The translations under genes were made by a program, and so were the position numbers. Shown in pieces: positions 1-9,114 of a stretch of 64,000 bases of DNA. Below the pieces are notes generated by a model. The model searched no databases. It was not told where the DNA came from and saw only the letters and a program-made list of their open reading frames with translations. This DNA is from Paenibacillus sp. FSL H7-0331 (lineage in GTDB: Bacteria > Bacillota > Bacilli > Paenibacillales > NBRC-103111), in assembly GCF_001956045.1 (NCBI RefSeq), contig NZ_MRTH01000002.1, positions 248,001 through 312,000 of the forward strand. The letters are read 5' to 3'. Numbering within the stretch: the stretch's first letter is position 1; each line of letters starts with the position of its first letter.

Positions 1-2
1 AT

Positions 3-1541
3 GCGACAGCATCAACAGAAAAGACGGTTCAAGAATTAAAGATCGGTCTACCGGGTGATGCAGGACCGCTGAACTTCTATACCGGATCTAGTAATTATGA
101 CTATTTAACAGAGCTTGTGCTCGATAAGCTATTTGCCCCTTCTCCTTATGTAGACGACCCACAACCATGGCTGGCCGAATCGGCTAAGCAGCTTGACCCA
201 CTTACTTGGGTTGTGAAGGTTCGTTCAGGAGTTAAATGGCATGATGGCGTGCCGTTCACAGCCGAGGATGTTAAATTTACATTTGAATATTTCAGGGATG
301 GCCCCTCTAACCGATATACGCATCATGTGAGCGAAGTACCTCGAGTGGAAAAGATCGAATTGGAAGATGCAAACACGGTACGTATGACTTGCGCGTATCC
401 TTGCCCAACCTTGGCGAAGATCACACTTGCAGACCTGCCAATTATTCCTAAGCATATTTGGGAAAAGGTCGAGAATGCACGTAAGTTCACAGAACTACCG
501 ATTGGAACAGGACCTTACAAACTGGTTGAGTACAAGCCCGATCAATATTATAAATTCGAAGCGAACCCGGATTTCTTTAATGGCAAGCCTTTGGTAAATA
601 CTTTGGTTATGCCGATTATTAAAGACCCGACCTCGATGTTCAATGCATTGCGTTCCGGTGAAATTGACATTGCCGCAAGAAGTGTTCCGCCAGAATTACT
701 TGAATCGTTCAAGAAGGCACCTAATATGAAGGTTATGAAAACATCAGAGCTGTCGTTGGCCGAGATTCGTATTAACTATGAGAAAGAACCGTTTAATCAA
801 CCAGAGCTTAGACAAGCGATTTCTTTGGCTGTTGACCGTAAAACAATTACGGATACCGTATTGCTGGGTCAAGGTAAGCCAGGACTCAAAGGCTATCCGC
901 ACCCGGATTCTCCTTGGACCAATCCGAATCTGAGCACGCCTTTCGATTTAGAAAAGGCGAAGTCGATTCTGGATAAACTCAATTATATTGATCGTGATGG
1001 TGATGGTGTAAGAGAGAGTGCTGATGGAAAACTACTTGATTTCAAAGTCAATGTAGCTTCAACGGAGCCAACATGGATTCGTTCGGCTGAATTATTAAAA
1101 CAGCAGTTTGCTAAAGCGGGAATCAAGACTACGGTCGAGGTATTGGATTCGGGAACTATAGGTACCTTGTCACAATCCAAAAAATTCGATATGTACATTA
1201 GCAGCATCGGACCGCATGGTGTAGCTGATCCGGATCAATTCATTATGTCTCATCGTTCAGGGTACTTGTGGACAAAGGGTCTTGCTTATCCAGAGATGGA
1301 TTCCATAACAGCCAGATGGATGGCTGAAGCGGATGTAGAAAAGCGCAAAAAGATATCCTTCGAGCTGCAGGAACTGTTCAATCGTCAGCCGACCAGCATT
1401 GCAATGTACTATCCAGATCAAAGCTTTGCCTACCGTTCGGATAAATATGATTCTTGGGTAGAAACCCTTGGTTTCGGCATTATTCATAAATTTTCTTTCC
1501 TGCCAGAGAAAGCTCGAAAATTAGCAACGGGAGCGAAATAA
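3..1541 (+). CDS. Peptide/nickel-type ABC transporter substrate-binding protein (5' partial)
   Basis: Extracellular solute-binding protein of the family 5 (DppA/OppA/NikA) type. The frame is open to the window edge, so the start and signal peptide lie upstream; what is visible begins just after them and the remainder is about 510 residues, normal for the mature family. Family features visible are the region around GVKWHDGVPFTAEDV (the conserved kWhDG...ta.DV motif), GTGPYKL and the Leu/Arg-rich QAISLAVDRK helix. It opens an operon with two permease functions and two ATPases, so it should deliver ligand to that importer. Ligand (oligopeptide, nickel or metallophore) cannot be told from sequence. 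A GTG at 117 is internal and not the start. Confidence 0.9.
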   Translation, partial: ATASTEKTVQELKIGLPGDAGPLNFYTGSSNYDYLTELVLDKLFAPSPYVDDPQPWLAESAKQLDPLTWVVKVRSGVKWHDGVPFTAEDVKFTFEYFRDGPSNRYTHHVSEVPRVEKIELEDANTVRMTCAYPCPTLAKITLADLPIIPKHIWEKVENARKFTELPIGTGPYKLVEYKPDQYYKFEANPDFFNGKPLVNTLVMPIIKDPTSMFNALRSGEIDIAARSVPPELLESFKKAPNMKVMKTSELSLAEIRINYEKEPFNQPELRQAISLAVDRKTITDTVLLGQGKPGLKGYPHPDSPWTNPNLSTPFDLEKAKSILDKLNYIDRDGDGVRESADGKLLDFKVNVASTEPTWIRSAELLKQQFAKAGIKTTVEVLDSGTIGTLSQSKKFDMYISSIGPHGVADPDQFIMSHRSGYLWTKGLAYPEMDSITARWMAEADVEKRKKISFELQELFNRQPTSIAMYYPDQSFAYRSDKYDSWVETLGFGIIHKFSFLPEKARKLATGAK

Positions 1542-1557
1542 GAACGGAGAGATTTCG

Positions 1558-2589
1558 ATGTCCACACAGACCTTACCAGGAAAAGCAGATAGCAGCTCCT
1601 TCTATCGCTGGTTCGGCCGGAAATTCCTGCAGTATGTTTTGGTGCTGGTGATTGCCTTGACTATTAACTTTGGCTTGCCGCGTTTGGCCCCGGGTGATCC
1701 TCTGATTTATTTTATGGGGCAAGAGGTGAACACATTGACGCCTGAGCAGCGATTGCGGATGAACCGCGAGCTCGGGCTGGATGCCTCCGTCCTGGAGCAG
1801 TATGGAAATTTCATGGCAGGCGCAGTGACAATGAAGCTGGGAAGCTCGACCAAGTTCGGCAAGCCTGTGACGACTGTACTGCGGGAACGATTACCTTGGA
1901 CCTTTCTGTTAGTCGTTCCTGCTCTAATACTAAGTCCGATTATCGGGATCATATTTGGTGCTTATGCAGCGTGGAACAGGGGGAGACGCAGAGATTTGCT
2001 TCTCCTGACCAGCATGCTGGCTGTCAATGCGATGCCCGGGTTCTGGATCGGAATGATATTGATTGCTATATTCGCAGTTAATTTGGGCTGGCTGCCCTCA
2101 TATGGTGCGGTGCCGCTGACCAGCGCCAATGATTTCCACTATGTGGTTGAGGTTATTCGCCGGATGATCCTTCCGGTCGCAACCATAACGATAGCATCAG
2201 TCGGTACGAACTTCCTGCTGACGCGCTCTTCGATGCTTGAAACGTTAGGTCAGGATTATATCTTGATGGCTGAAGCCAAAGGAGTCAGCAAGCGAGGTGT
2301 GATTTATCGACATGCTCTCCGCAATGCACTGCTTCCCGTTTACACGCATATCACGATGAGCCTTGGTATTCTGGTGAGCGGAGCTGTTGTGGTGGAGACT
2401 GTATTTTCTTATCCGGGTATAGGTCGTTTGTTGTATGAAAGTGTTGTGGCACGAGATTTTCCGATGATGCAAGGCGTATTTCTATTGATAACAGTCGGAG
2501 TCATTGCAGCAAATATGCTTGCGGATTTGACTTATCCGCTCGTTGATCCACGGGCACGAACACGTAAACCGATGGAGGGCACAGCATGA
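1558..2589 (+). CDS. ABC transporter permease, DppB/OppB type
   Basis: Integral membrane permease of a peptide/nickel importer. The 343-residue protein has an N-terminal membrane helix after a short cytoplasmic stretch (QYVLVLVIALTINFGLPRL), then the conserved GDP segment (APGDPLIYFMG) and several membrane helices. The EAA-type cytoplasmic loop that docks on the ATPase is near EAKGVSKRGVIYRHALRNALLP. A purine-rich site (ggagag) precedes the ATG. It lies 16 bases after the binding protein gene and overlaps the next gene by 4 bases (ATGA), which indicates translational coupling within one complex. Confidence 0.92.
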   Translation: MSTQTLPGKADSSSFYRWFGRKFLQYVLVLVIALTINFGLPRLAPGDPLIYFMGQEVNTLTPEQRLRMNRELGLDASVLEQYGNFMAGAVTMKLGSSTKFGKPVTTVLRERLPWTFLLVVPALILSPIIGIIFGAYAAWNRGRRRDLLLLTSMLAVNAMPGFWIGMILIAIFAVNLGWLPSYGAVPLTSANDFHYVVEVIRRMILPVATITIASVGTNFLLTRSSMLETLGQDYILMAEAKGVSKRGVIYRHALRNALLPVYTHITMSLGILVSGAVVVETVFSYPGIGRLLYESVVARDFPMMQGVFLLITVGVIAANMLADLTYPLVDPRARTRKPMEGTA

Positions 2590-4316
2590 TGCGGACGATG
2601 GCGCAAAAGATCGGAATTGCCGGAGTCCTGCTGCTGTCCATGATGTTAGTGATGGCCATTGTCGGACCCTTTGCTGTTCCGTATGACTCCAACGAGCAGA
2701 CTGCTCTACCGCTGCAAGCCCCAGATTATGCACATTGGCTGGGTGCTAACGATATGGGTCAAGACATTTTGGCGGAATTGGTGGAGGGTGCGCGTGTATC
2801 CTTATTTATCGGAATCGCATCGGCTATTATGGCTACGTTCATCGGAACCATTATTGGGCTGCTAGCGGGCTACTGGGGAGGCTGGCCAGATTCCTTATTC
2901 ATGAGAATCGTCGATGTGAGTCTCACCCTACCCTTCCTCCCGCTCATGATTGTAATCGGCGTGTATCTGGGTCCAAGTATAATCACGCAGGTTATTGTTA
3001 TTACGTTAGTTCTGTGGGCCAGTAAAGCGCGCGAAATTCGTTCGCAAATTCTTTCATTACGTACACGTGGTCCCGTCATGGCCGCCAAGTCGATGGGAGC
3101 AGGCGATTTTTATCTGCTTCGCCGGCATATATTGCCCGGTATCGTTCCGTTGTTGATTCCACAGTTTGTGAGAGCAGTGAATTCCGCTATTTTAATGGAA
3201 TCCGCGCTAAGCTTCCTGGGTCTGGGAGATCCGCTTTCCAAAAGCTGGGGCAGTATATTGTTTTATGCGAATTCGCGTAGTGCCTTTTTGACAGATGCCT
3301 GGCTCTGGTGGATTCTTCCTCCGGGTCTATGCATCGTGATCACGGTTTTATCCTTTTCCTTTATCGGTTATTGGCTGGAGGAAAGAGTCAGCCCGCGTCT
3401 GCGCACTTATTTGTCTGCAATGACAGTCAAGCGAGTCAAGCTGCAAGCTGCCGCTGGTGTACCTTCAACTAGTGAAATGACAAGCAGAGGACAAGTTCTA
3501 GAGGTCAACAATTTGACAGTCGGTTATTTAAAAGGATCGGAGCTTGTGAATGCGATAAGCTCTGTAAGCTTTTCGGTAAACCAAGGTGAGGTCGTGGGGA
3601 TTGTCGGTGAATCCGGAAGCGGGAAGACGACGGTAGCTGCTTCGATTATTCAATTGCTGAAGCCGCCTGCTGTCTTGCGTGAAGGCTCGATCCATTTGTG
3701 CGGTCAGGATTTGACCCGATTGTCTCCCATGGAGATGCAAAAGCTGCGCGGAATGAAGGTTGCACTTATCCCTCAAGCCGCTATGAACGCGCTCAATCCC
3801 GTGCTGTCGGTCCGTCAGCAATTGATCGAAGCCATTACTGCCAAGCACAAGCTGGGTAAGGTTGAACTGCAGCAGCGGGTAAACCAAATGCTGGAGCAGG
3901 TTGGATTAGCTGCCAAGTGGGGATCCGCTTATCCGCATGAGCTGAGCGGAGGCATGCGCCAAAGAGTCGTTATCGCCATGGCGCTTATTAATGAGCCCAC
4001 GCTTGTTATTGCCGATGAACCTACTACAGGTTTGGATATCATGGTTCAGATTGAAATCATGAAGTTGTTGAAGGGACTGCAAAAGCGTCTAGGCTTATCG
4101 ATGGTTTTTATTTCCCATGATCTTCCTGTTATCTTGGGATTAGCTGACCGGATCGTGATTATGAAGCAGGGTGAAATTGTCGATCAGGTAGCTTCTGCCG
4201 ATTTGGCGATAGCCTCAACACACCCATATACCCGCCGGTTGATGGACTCGATACCGAGGTTAAAGATCAATGAACCGCAGCCTGCGAACATTCAACCGGT
4301 ATATGAGCACTCTTGA
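2586..4316 (+). CDS. Fused ABC permease (DppC type) and ATPase (DppD type)
   Basis: A single 576-residue protein joins two importer subunits that are usually separate. Residues 1 to about 280 are a DppC/OppC-type permease with GANDMGQDIL, several membrane helices and an EAA loop (AAKSMGAGDFYLLRRHILP). After a short linker near residues 280-300, residues 300-570 are an ABC ATPase with Walker A (GESGSGKTT, about 341-349), signature LSGGMRQR, Walker B VIADEPTTGLD and the C-terminal oligopeptide-type tail (STHPYTRRLMDSIPR). The frame is continuous, so this is a genuine fusion unless the assembly is wrong. It overlaps the upstream permease by 4 bases. With the separate second ATPase downstream, the importer has the usual two permeases and two ATPases. 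Confidence 0.9.
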   Translation: MMRTMAQKIGIAGVLLLSMMLVMAIVGPFAVPYDSNEQTALPLQAPDYAHWLGANDMGQDILAELVEGARVSLFIGIASAIMATFIGTIIGLLAGYWGGWPDSLFMRIVDVSLTLPFLPLMIVIGVYLGPSIITQVIVITLVLWASKAREIRSQILSLRTRGPVMAAKSMGAGDFYLLRRHILPGIVPLLIPQFVRAVNSAILMESALSFLGLGDPLSKSWGSILFYANSRSAFLTDAWLWWILPPGLCIVITVLSFSFIGYWLEERVSPRLRTYLSAMTVKRVKLQAAAGVPSTSEMTSRGQVLEVNNLTVGYLKGSELVNAISSVSFSVNQGEVVGIVGESGSGKTTVAASIIQLLKPPAVLREGSIHLCGQDLTRLSPMEMQKLRGMKVALIPQAAMNALNPVLSVRQQLIEAITAKHKLGKVELQQRVNQMLEQVGLAAKWGSAYPHELSGGMRQRVVIAMALINEPTLVIADEPTTGLDIMVQIEIMKLLKGLQKRLGLSMVFISHDLPVILGLADRIVIMKQGEIVDQVASADLAIASTHPYTRRLMDSIPRLKINEPQPANIQPVYEHS

Positions 4317-4334
4317 GGATAGGAGGCAGGAATC

Positions 4335-5249
4335 ATGGCCGTTAAGGAATTATCCGATTTATCAAAATCAAAGGAATCAGAGGATAGGGATTCCCTGCAA
4401 GCTTTATCTCGGAATCCCCATCGTCAGCAAATCATTAAACATGGAGCCATCCAGCATACAGGCTTGCTGGAGATACAAAGCCTGCACAAATCGTATCGTG
4501 ATCGAAGCGCCTTCTCCTATACCGCAAATGTGTTGAATGGGATTCATTTTACGGTAGGCGAGAATGAGACAGTTGGGTTGGTTGGCTCAAGCGGCGCTGG
4601 CAAAAGCACGATCGGACGGATTATTGCCGGTTTGGAGCATGCAGACAGCGGCAAGATGCTGTACCAGGGATACGATGTGCTGGCCTTGAAGCACAAAGAA
4701 CGCAGAACGGTAACGAATTCGATACAAATGATTTTTCAGGACCCCTATGAGTCCTTATCGCCACGGATGACGATTGAGCAATTGATCGTAGAACCATTAG
4801 TTATACAGAAGCTGTATAAGAATGAGCCTGAAAAACGGCGACAGCTTGTTCGCGCTGCGCTTGCCGAGGTATCATTAACGCCTCCCGAGCGATTCATGAA
4901 TCGTTATCCCCATGAACTGTCTGGAGGCGAGCGGCAGCGGGTGGGGCTGGCCAGAGCTTTTATATGTCAGCCTCGTTTGATCGTGGCTGATGAACCCACC
5001 TCCATGCTGGATTCTTCGCTGCGTCTTGACTTACTGCAGCTGATGAACCAGCTTCGAGAGCGCCATCAAATTTCGTACTTATTTATTACGCATGATATTG
5101 CATTAACCCATAACTTCTGTGACCGCCTGCTTGTTTTGGATAAGGGTGAAATCGTCGAATCCGGTACACCGCAGGATGTCATTGAAAGACCACAGCATCC
5201 TTATACACAGAGGTTGATTGGAGCCTTACAGCAGCTGAACAAAATCTAG
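4335..5249 (+). CDS. ABC transporter ATP-binding protein, DppF/OppF type
   Basis: Second ATPase of the peptide/nickel-type importer, 304 residues. Walker A is GSSGAGKST, the signature is LSGGERQR, Walker B is LIVADEPTSMLD, and the C-terminal oligopeptide-transporter tail is recognisable (QHPYTQRLIGAL). An AGGAGG ribosome site sits about 9 bases before the ATG. The first 48 residues are hydrophilic and precede the ABC fold, which is longer than usual for the family and has no obvious function. It is the last core gene of the transporter; the operon continues into unrelated functions after a 36-base gap. Confidence 0.92.
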   Translation: MAVKELSDLSKSKESEDRDSLQALSRNPHRQQIIKHGAIQHTGLLEIQSLHKSYRDRSAFSYTANVLNGIHFTVGENETVGLVGSSGAGKSTIGRIIAGLEHADSGKMLYQGYDVLALKHKERRTVTNSIQMIFQDPYESLSPRMTIEQLIVEPLVIQKLYKNEPEKRRQLVRAALAEVSLTPPERFMNRYPHELSGGERQRVGLARAFICQPRLIVADEPTSMLDSSLRLDLLQLMNQLRERHQISYLFITHDIALTHNFCDRLLVLDKGEIVESGTPQDVIERPQHPYTQRLIGALQQLNKI

Positions 5250-5285
5250 ATTTGCCTATAATTTAGCGAGGAAGAGGTAATCTGC

Positions 5286-5921
5286 GTGGAATTGACCCAG
5301 GATTTTCTTGTATTAAACGCTTGCAGCAGCTTTGCCGAGCAAAGAGTCAAGGATTCGCGTTATCAAAATGATTTTACTTTTCAGGACGTATATGAATTGC
5401 CGTCTATTGATCTTACTCCCTACAAATGTATGATCATTAACGGGCTGATTGATCAGGAGTATTTGAACAAGGAAAAAGCCCGTATCGCTGATTTTCTGGC
5501 GCAGGGTAAAGTGATTTTATTCGGTGGGCATTTGTTTCGTCCATGGCTTCCAGGAGGCTCCTCCTTCATTCCCAAAACGATTCGCAGCTTTAATGACTAC
5601 GCGATTACTTTTGCCAATCCGCATCCTATATTTGAAGGCGTTGAGCCCGATGATCTGACTTACAACAAGGGTGTAGCCGGTTTTTTTGCAAGGGGTCATC
5701 ATCCATTGCCGCCTGAGGCGGAAGTACTGCTGTTTCTGGGAGGAGCGGAGCCGATTATGTATATCGACCGACTCAGCACCAAGGGCACGATCGTGGTTCA
5801 TGCTGGCAGTGACCTGCTTAGCTACAGCAATCATCCGAATACAGCCGGACGTATTACTCCACAGTTGATCGACTGGATTCGCAGCGAATACAAACAGATA
5901 CAAGAGAGGAATGCAGGCTAA
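5286..5921 (+). CDS. Class I glutamine-amidotransferase-like protein, no elbow Cys
   Basis: I do not recognise a named family. The 211-residue soluble protein has an alternating strand-helix pattern like a GATase1/ThuA-type flavodoxin-like fold: a strand ending in IINGL, a helix, then a strand VILFGGH where a true glutaminase has its nucleophile Cys. That elbow carries no Cys, so amidase activity is unlikely. A second conserved part (PIMYIDRLSTKGTIVV) is shared with the next gene, showing the two are paralogs. The start is GTG, preceded by gaggaagagg. Its position between a peptide importer and an FtsEX-type pair suggests a ligand-sensing or scaffolding role, but this is inference. Confidence 0.75.
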   Translation: MELTQDFLVLNACSSFAEQRVKDSRYQNDFTFQDVYELPSIDLTPYKCMIINGLIDQEYLNKEKARIADFLAQGKVILFGGHLFRPWLPGGSSFIPKTIRSFNDYAITFANPHPIFEGVEPDDLTYNKGVAGFFARGHHPLPPEAEVLLFLGGAEPIMYIDRLSTKGTIVVHAGSDLLSYSNHPNTAGRITPQLIDWIRSEYKQIQERNAG

Positions 5922-6526
5922 TGAGAAAAGTCGCGGCCCTGTACGGGGGAAATGCCCACCAATATCGCAGCCTGAATGAGCCCAAGTATCGTCGGTACAT
6001 TCATGAAATCATTTATTTACCTGAGTTTGAACAAGCGTCTCTGGATGGGATCGATGTGCTGCTTGTTCCTTCACAGCTGCATTTGGGACTGCTGGTGAAA
6101 GCGCAGAAGAAGATCTGGGAATTTGCCGAGAGTGGGGGAACGGTCATCGCACTCGGACAACAACCGAAGGAATGGATTCCGGCACAGAATTGGGAATTCA
6201 GGCCGACCAATTTCTGGTGGTGGCTGGATAAGGCAGCGAAGAGCGGGCTTGTACTAGCGAAGCCGGAGCACGATTTATTTAAGTATATATCACTTGGAGA
6301 TGCAACCTGGCATTATCACGGCGTGTTCTGGCCGCCTGAAGGCTCGGAAGTGTTAATATCAACCGAGGATCATGGAGCTATTCTATACGTGGACAAGGTG
6401 AGCACAGCTGGCACGTGGATCGTAACCACCTTGGACCCTGAATACCATTATGGATCCTATTTTATGCCAGCTACCGAAAGATTTCTGGATGGCTTTATGC
6501 CTTGGATTGCGGAAGGCACTTTCTAA
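5921..6526 (+). CDS. Paralog of the preceding GATase-like protein
   Basis: A 201-residue soluble protein related to the gene before it. Shared features are the strand DVLLVPSQL, a helix, an elbow-like VIALGQQ (again without Cys) and a C-terminal stretch ILYVDKVSTAGTWIV matching the neighbour's IMYIDRLSTKGTIVV. It is rich in Trp in the middle (NFWWWLD). The ATG overlaps the previous stop by one base (TAATG), and the next gene starts the same way, so the three are translationally coupled. The pair probably arose by duplication and may form a heterodimer. Function unknown. Confidence 0.75.
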   Translation: MRKVAALYGGNAHQYRSLNEPKYRRYIHEIIYLPEFEQASLDGIDVLLVPSQLHLGLLVKAQKKIWEFAESGGTVIALGQQPKEWIPAQNWEFRPTNFWWWLDKAAKSGLVLAKPEHDLFKYISLGDATWHYHGVFWPPEGSEVLISTEDHGAILYVDKVSTAGTWIVTTLDPEYHYGSYFMPATERFLDGFMPWIAEGTF

Positions 6527-7182
6527 TGATTCGCATCGACAATCTGACCAAACAATATGGCAATCGCACCATTTTGGATGATGTGAATCTGCATATCCGG
6601 GAAGGAGAATTTGTATTCCTGCAGGGACGATCGGGCTCCGGTAAAAGCACGTTGCTCAAGCTGTTGTACCGGGATATCGGAGATTACAGCGGACAGATCC
6701 TTGTGGGAGGAACTCCGATTGAGCAGATGCCCAAATATGTACTACGGCGCAAGATCGGCGTTATTTTCCAATCGTTTGAGCTGCTTGAGAGAAAGACAGT
6801 ATTCGAGAATGTGGTGCTAGCGGGTGAAGTGCAGGGTAAGGCAAGCAAGCTGATTGAACCCGAGGCTATGCGTTTACTGGAGAGGGTGGGCTTGAAAGGA
6901 ATGGAGCAGCTATTCCCAGAGCAGCTTTCTGGTGGCGAGCAGCAGCGGGTGGCGATTGTCAGAGCGCTGCTTAACCGGCCCAGCCTCTTGCTGGCGGATG
7001 AACCGACCGGGAATCTGGATTCAGAAACAGCGGAGCAGATGCTGAAGCTGTTAAAGGAGCTGCATGAAGAGGAAGGAATTTCGATGCTGGTCGTTACGCA
7101 CTCGGAGCACCTGATTACGCAGTTTCTATCGAGAACCTTGAGGATGGACAATGGAAAGGTAAGGGAGTATGCACGCACTTAA
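6526..7182 (+). CDS. FtsE-type ABC transporter ATP-binding protein
   Basis: ATPase of the FtsE/LolD (MacB) class, 218 residues, the normal length. Walker A is GRSGSGKST, the Q-loop is VIFQSFELL, the signature LSGGEQQR and Walker B LLLADEPTGNLD. The ATG at 6526 overlaps the upstream stop by one base; an upstream in-frame TTG at 6502 is not needed. The following gene encodes an FtsX-topology permease and overlaps it by 14 bases, so the two should form an FtsEX-like complex. Canonical FtsEX uses ATP hydrolysis to activate peptidoglycan hydrolases outside the cell. Whether this is the main FtsEX of the cell or an extra copy cannot be seen here. Confidence 0.88.
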   Translation: MIRIDNLTKQYGNRTILDDVNLHIREGEFVFLQGRSGSGKSTLLKLLYRDIGDYSGQILVGGTPIEQMPKYVLRRKIGVIFQSFELLERKTVFENVVLAGEVQGKASKLIEPEAMRLLERVGLKGMEQLFPEQLSGGEQQRVAIVRALLNRPSLLLADEPTGNLDSETAEQMLKLLKELHEEEGISMLVVTHSEHLITQFLSRTLRMDNGKVREYART

Positions 7183-8038
7183 CATGTATATGCGAGATGC
7201 GCGAGAAGGTATGCAGCGCAATGCGGGAGCTGCAGCTACGGCTGCGGCTCTGATCTTTGCCGCGATGCTCATATTGGGTGGCTTGCTGCTCGTTCGTATA
7301 GGCATAACTGACATTATGTCTTATGTGCAAGCTCAGGTGAACATCAAGGTCTATGTGGATCCTGCTATCGATACGCGGGAAGTTGCACGTATTCTGGAAA
7401 GCAAAAGCTTTGTAAAATCAGTAGATATCGAAAAGAAGGAGCAGCTACTGGAGCGGCTCCGTGTTTTTTTTCAAGGTAAGGAATATTTGCTAAATGCTTT
7501 TAAGGATAGTGCCATACCGGATGCGGTTACGATCAAACTTAGCGATAACAACAGTATCGAGCAGATCGTCAAAGAGCTGCGCACAATGAAGGGAATAGCT
7601 GAGGTGGTCTATCCCCAGCAGCTGGCGGAAACTGTTGTGAAATGGTCAGAACAAGGGAAGCGTTACGGGGTGATCCTGCTTACTGTATGTACGGCGATTG
7701 CATTCGTAACCGTATATATGGCGATTAATCTGGCGCTTTACCAGCGACAGAAGGAAATTCGCGTCAAGCTGCTGCTGGGAGCCAAGCCGACACATGTCAG
7801 AGGTCAGTTTTTGCTAGAGGGCGGTTTGATCGGTTTAATCGGGAGTCTGATTGCTTCAGCAACCATTTATATGGGGTATGCGTACATGCTGTTTCCACTC
7901 GAACGCTACTATCCGTATATTTTTCATTTTCCAGTTTCCCAGGTATATAGCTTGATGGCTGTTCTCCTGGCAGTAGGCACCTTGGTTGGTTTGGCGGCTA
8001 GCTATGTATCTACGATGAAGCTGATCAAGGATGCTTAG
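7169..8038 (+). CDS. FtsX-type permease
   Basis: A 289-residue membrane protein with FtsX topology: cytoplasmic N-terminus, membrane helix 1 at about residues 22-46, an extracellular domain to about residue 165, then three further helices (around VILLTVCTAIAFVTVYMAI, GLIGLIGSLIASATIYMGY and LMAVLLAVGTLVGLAASYV). The cytoplasmic loop QRQKEIRVKLLLGA is the typical FtsX/MacB coupling motif. It overlaps the ATPase gene by 14 bases and is followed by an exported coiled-coil protein. FtsX recruits coiled-coil partners such as PcsB or CwlO, so the neighbour is a plausible partner. Confidence 0.88.
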   Translation: MHALNMYMRDAREGMQRNAGAAATAAALIFAAMLILGGLLLVRIGITDIMSYVQAQVNIKVYVDPAIDTREVARILESKSFVKSVDIEKKEQLLERLRVFFQGKEYLLNAFKDSAIPDAVTIKLSDNNSIEQIVKELRTMKGIAEVVYPQQLAETVVKWSEQGKRYGVILLTVCTAIAFVTVYMAINLALYQRQKEIRVKLLLGAKPTHVRGQFLLEGGLIGLIGSLIASATIYMGYAYMLFPLERYYPYIFHFPVSQVYSLMAVLLAVGTLVGLAASYVSTMKLIKDA

Positions 8039-8053
8039 GGGGGTTGGACAATC

Positions 8054-9034
8054 GTGAAACGAACGGGAAGCCGATCCATGCTCGGGTTATTACTTGGAAG
8101 TATGCTCATACTCACAACGAGCGTAACGGTATATGCTCATTTGACCGGGGCTTTTGCCGATTTTTTGGTGACGGTACAGGATGAGCAAACGACGGAAAAA
8201 CTGAAAACTGAAATTCTTGCTACCAAGGCAGAGATCGAGTCGTTAACGCCTCGTGTCAACAAGCTGGAAAATGACTACAAAGACAAACAGCAGCTCGCGG
8301 TTTCCCAACTGCAATTTTACAATGAAGTGGGGCTGGACACCTGGATGAATTTACTGCTGCAGTCAGAAAGTCTTGTTGATGCGATGGGAAGCCATTGGCT
8401 GTTTGAAAATCACCTTCAAGCCTATATGCAGCAGTTGGATTTGCTCTACAAGGATTATATGCAGCTCCAATCGACCAAGGTGGCACTTGAGGGTCATCAG
8501 CGGCTGTTAACTATAATCGAAGATAACATGCAGATGCGTAATCTGTTCTTGTCACAAAATGCACAGCTGCCCATTGATCAGGTAGCTAATTATTTGGATA
8601 TCGACTGGCAATCCGAGGTAGAAAAGCATCTGATTCAGGCACTGAAGCACGATACGGAGCTAACGGAGCAGCAGGTACAAACCTGGGCGACAGCAGCTGC
8701 CGAGACTGCTAGTTATAAATTGGATGAAAGCTGGCTAAATGCGCAGAGCGATGTGGAGTATTTTTTTCGTTCCGATCATGTTTATGTGGTGTATAAAAAA
8801 AAGGATATTCACGTCATTCTCATCGGTCAGGTGCTGAGTGGCGGCAATGGTTACGCGCAATTACAATTTGAAGCTGGTTTTTTTAACGGTTTTTTAATGC
8901 CGGATACTTTAATGATAGAGCTATCGGGATTTCGTATTCGTCATGATCTATTGGAGCAGTTACCCGGAATGAAGGGGCCAGTGGATTTGCGGCAGTCCGG
9001 CGGAGCTCTTATCATAACAAGTGAAGCTCGATGA
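8054..9034 (+). CDS. Exported coiled-coil protein, possible FtsX partner
   Basis: A 326-residue protein starting at GTG with a G-rich ribosome site (aggggggttgg). The N-terminus is a signal peptide or membrane anchor (SMLGLLLGSMLILTTSVTVY). Residues about 42-80 form a heptad-like coiled coil (LKTEILATKAEIESL, VNKLENDYKDK), followed by more helices to about residue 220 and a beta-rich C-terminal part. The coiled-coil layout recalls the FtsX-binding segments of PcsB and CwlO, but there is no CHAP or NlpC/P60 hydrolase domain. It starts 15 bases after the FtsX gene. It may link the FtsEX-like complex to another envelope enzyme. The specific function is unknown. Confidence 0.8.
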   Translation: MKRTGSRSMLGLLLGSMLILTTSVTVYAHLTGAFADFLVTVQDEQTTEKLKTEILATKAEIESLTPRVNKLENDYKDKQQLAVSQLQFYNEVGLDTWMNLLLQSESLVDAMGSHWLFENHLQAYMQQLDLLYKDYMQLQSTKVALEGHQRLLTIIEDNMQMRNLFLSQNAQLPIDQVANYLDIDWQSEVEKHLIQALKHDTELTEQQVQTWATAAAETASYKLDESWLNAQSDVEYFFRSDHVYVVYKKKDIHVILIGQVLSGGNGYAQLQFEAGFFNGFLMPDTLMIELSGFRIRHDLLEQLPGMKGPVDLRQSGGALIITSEAR

Positions 9035-9114
9035 TGCATATTTCTGATATATTCATTGATGTATATAATTAGCGCTGCTAATGATTGAATTATGATTTTA
9101 AGGAGGTAGCTTAT

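Noticed and set aside
6684..7178. 164-codon Ser/Cys-rich frame on the - strand
   Set aside because: Antisense to the FtsE-type gene, whose motifs are all intact.
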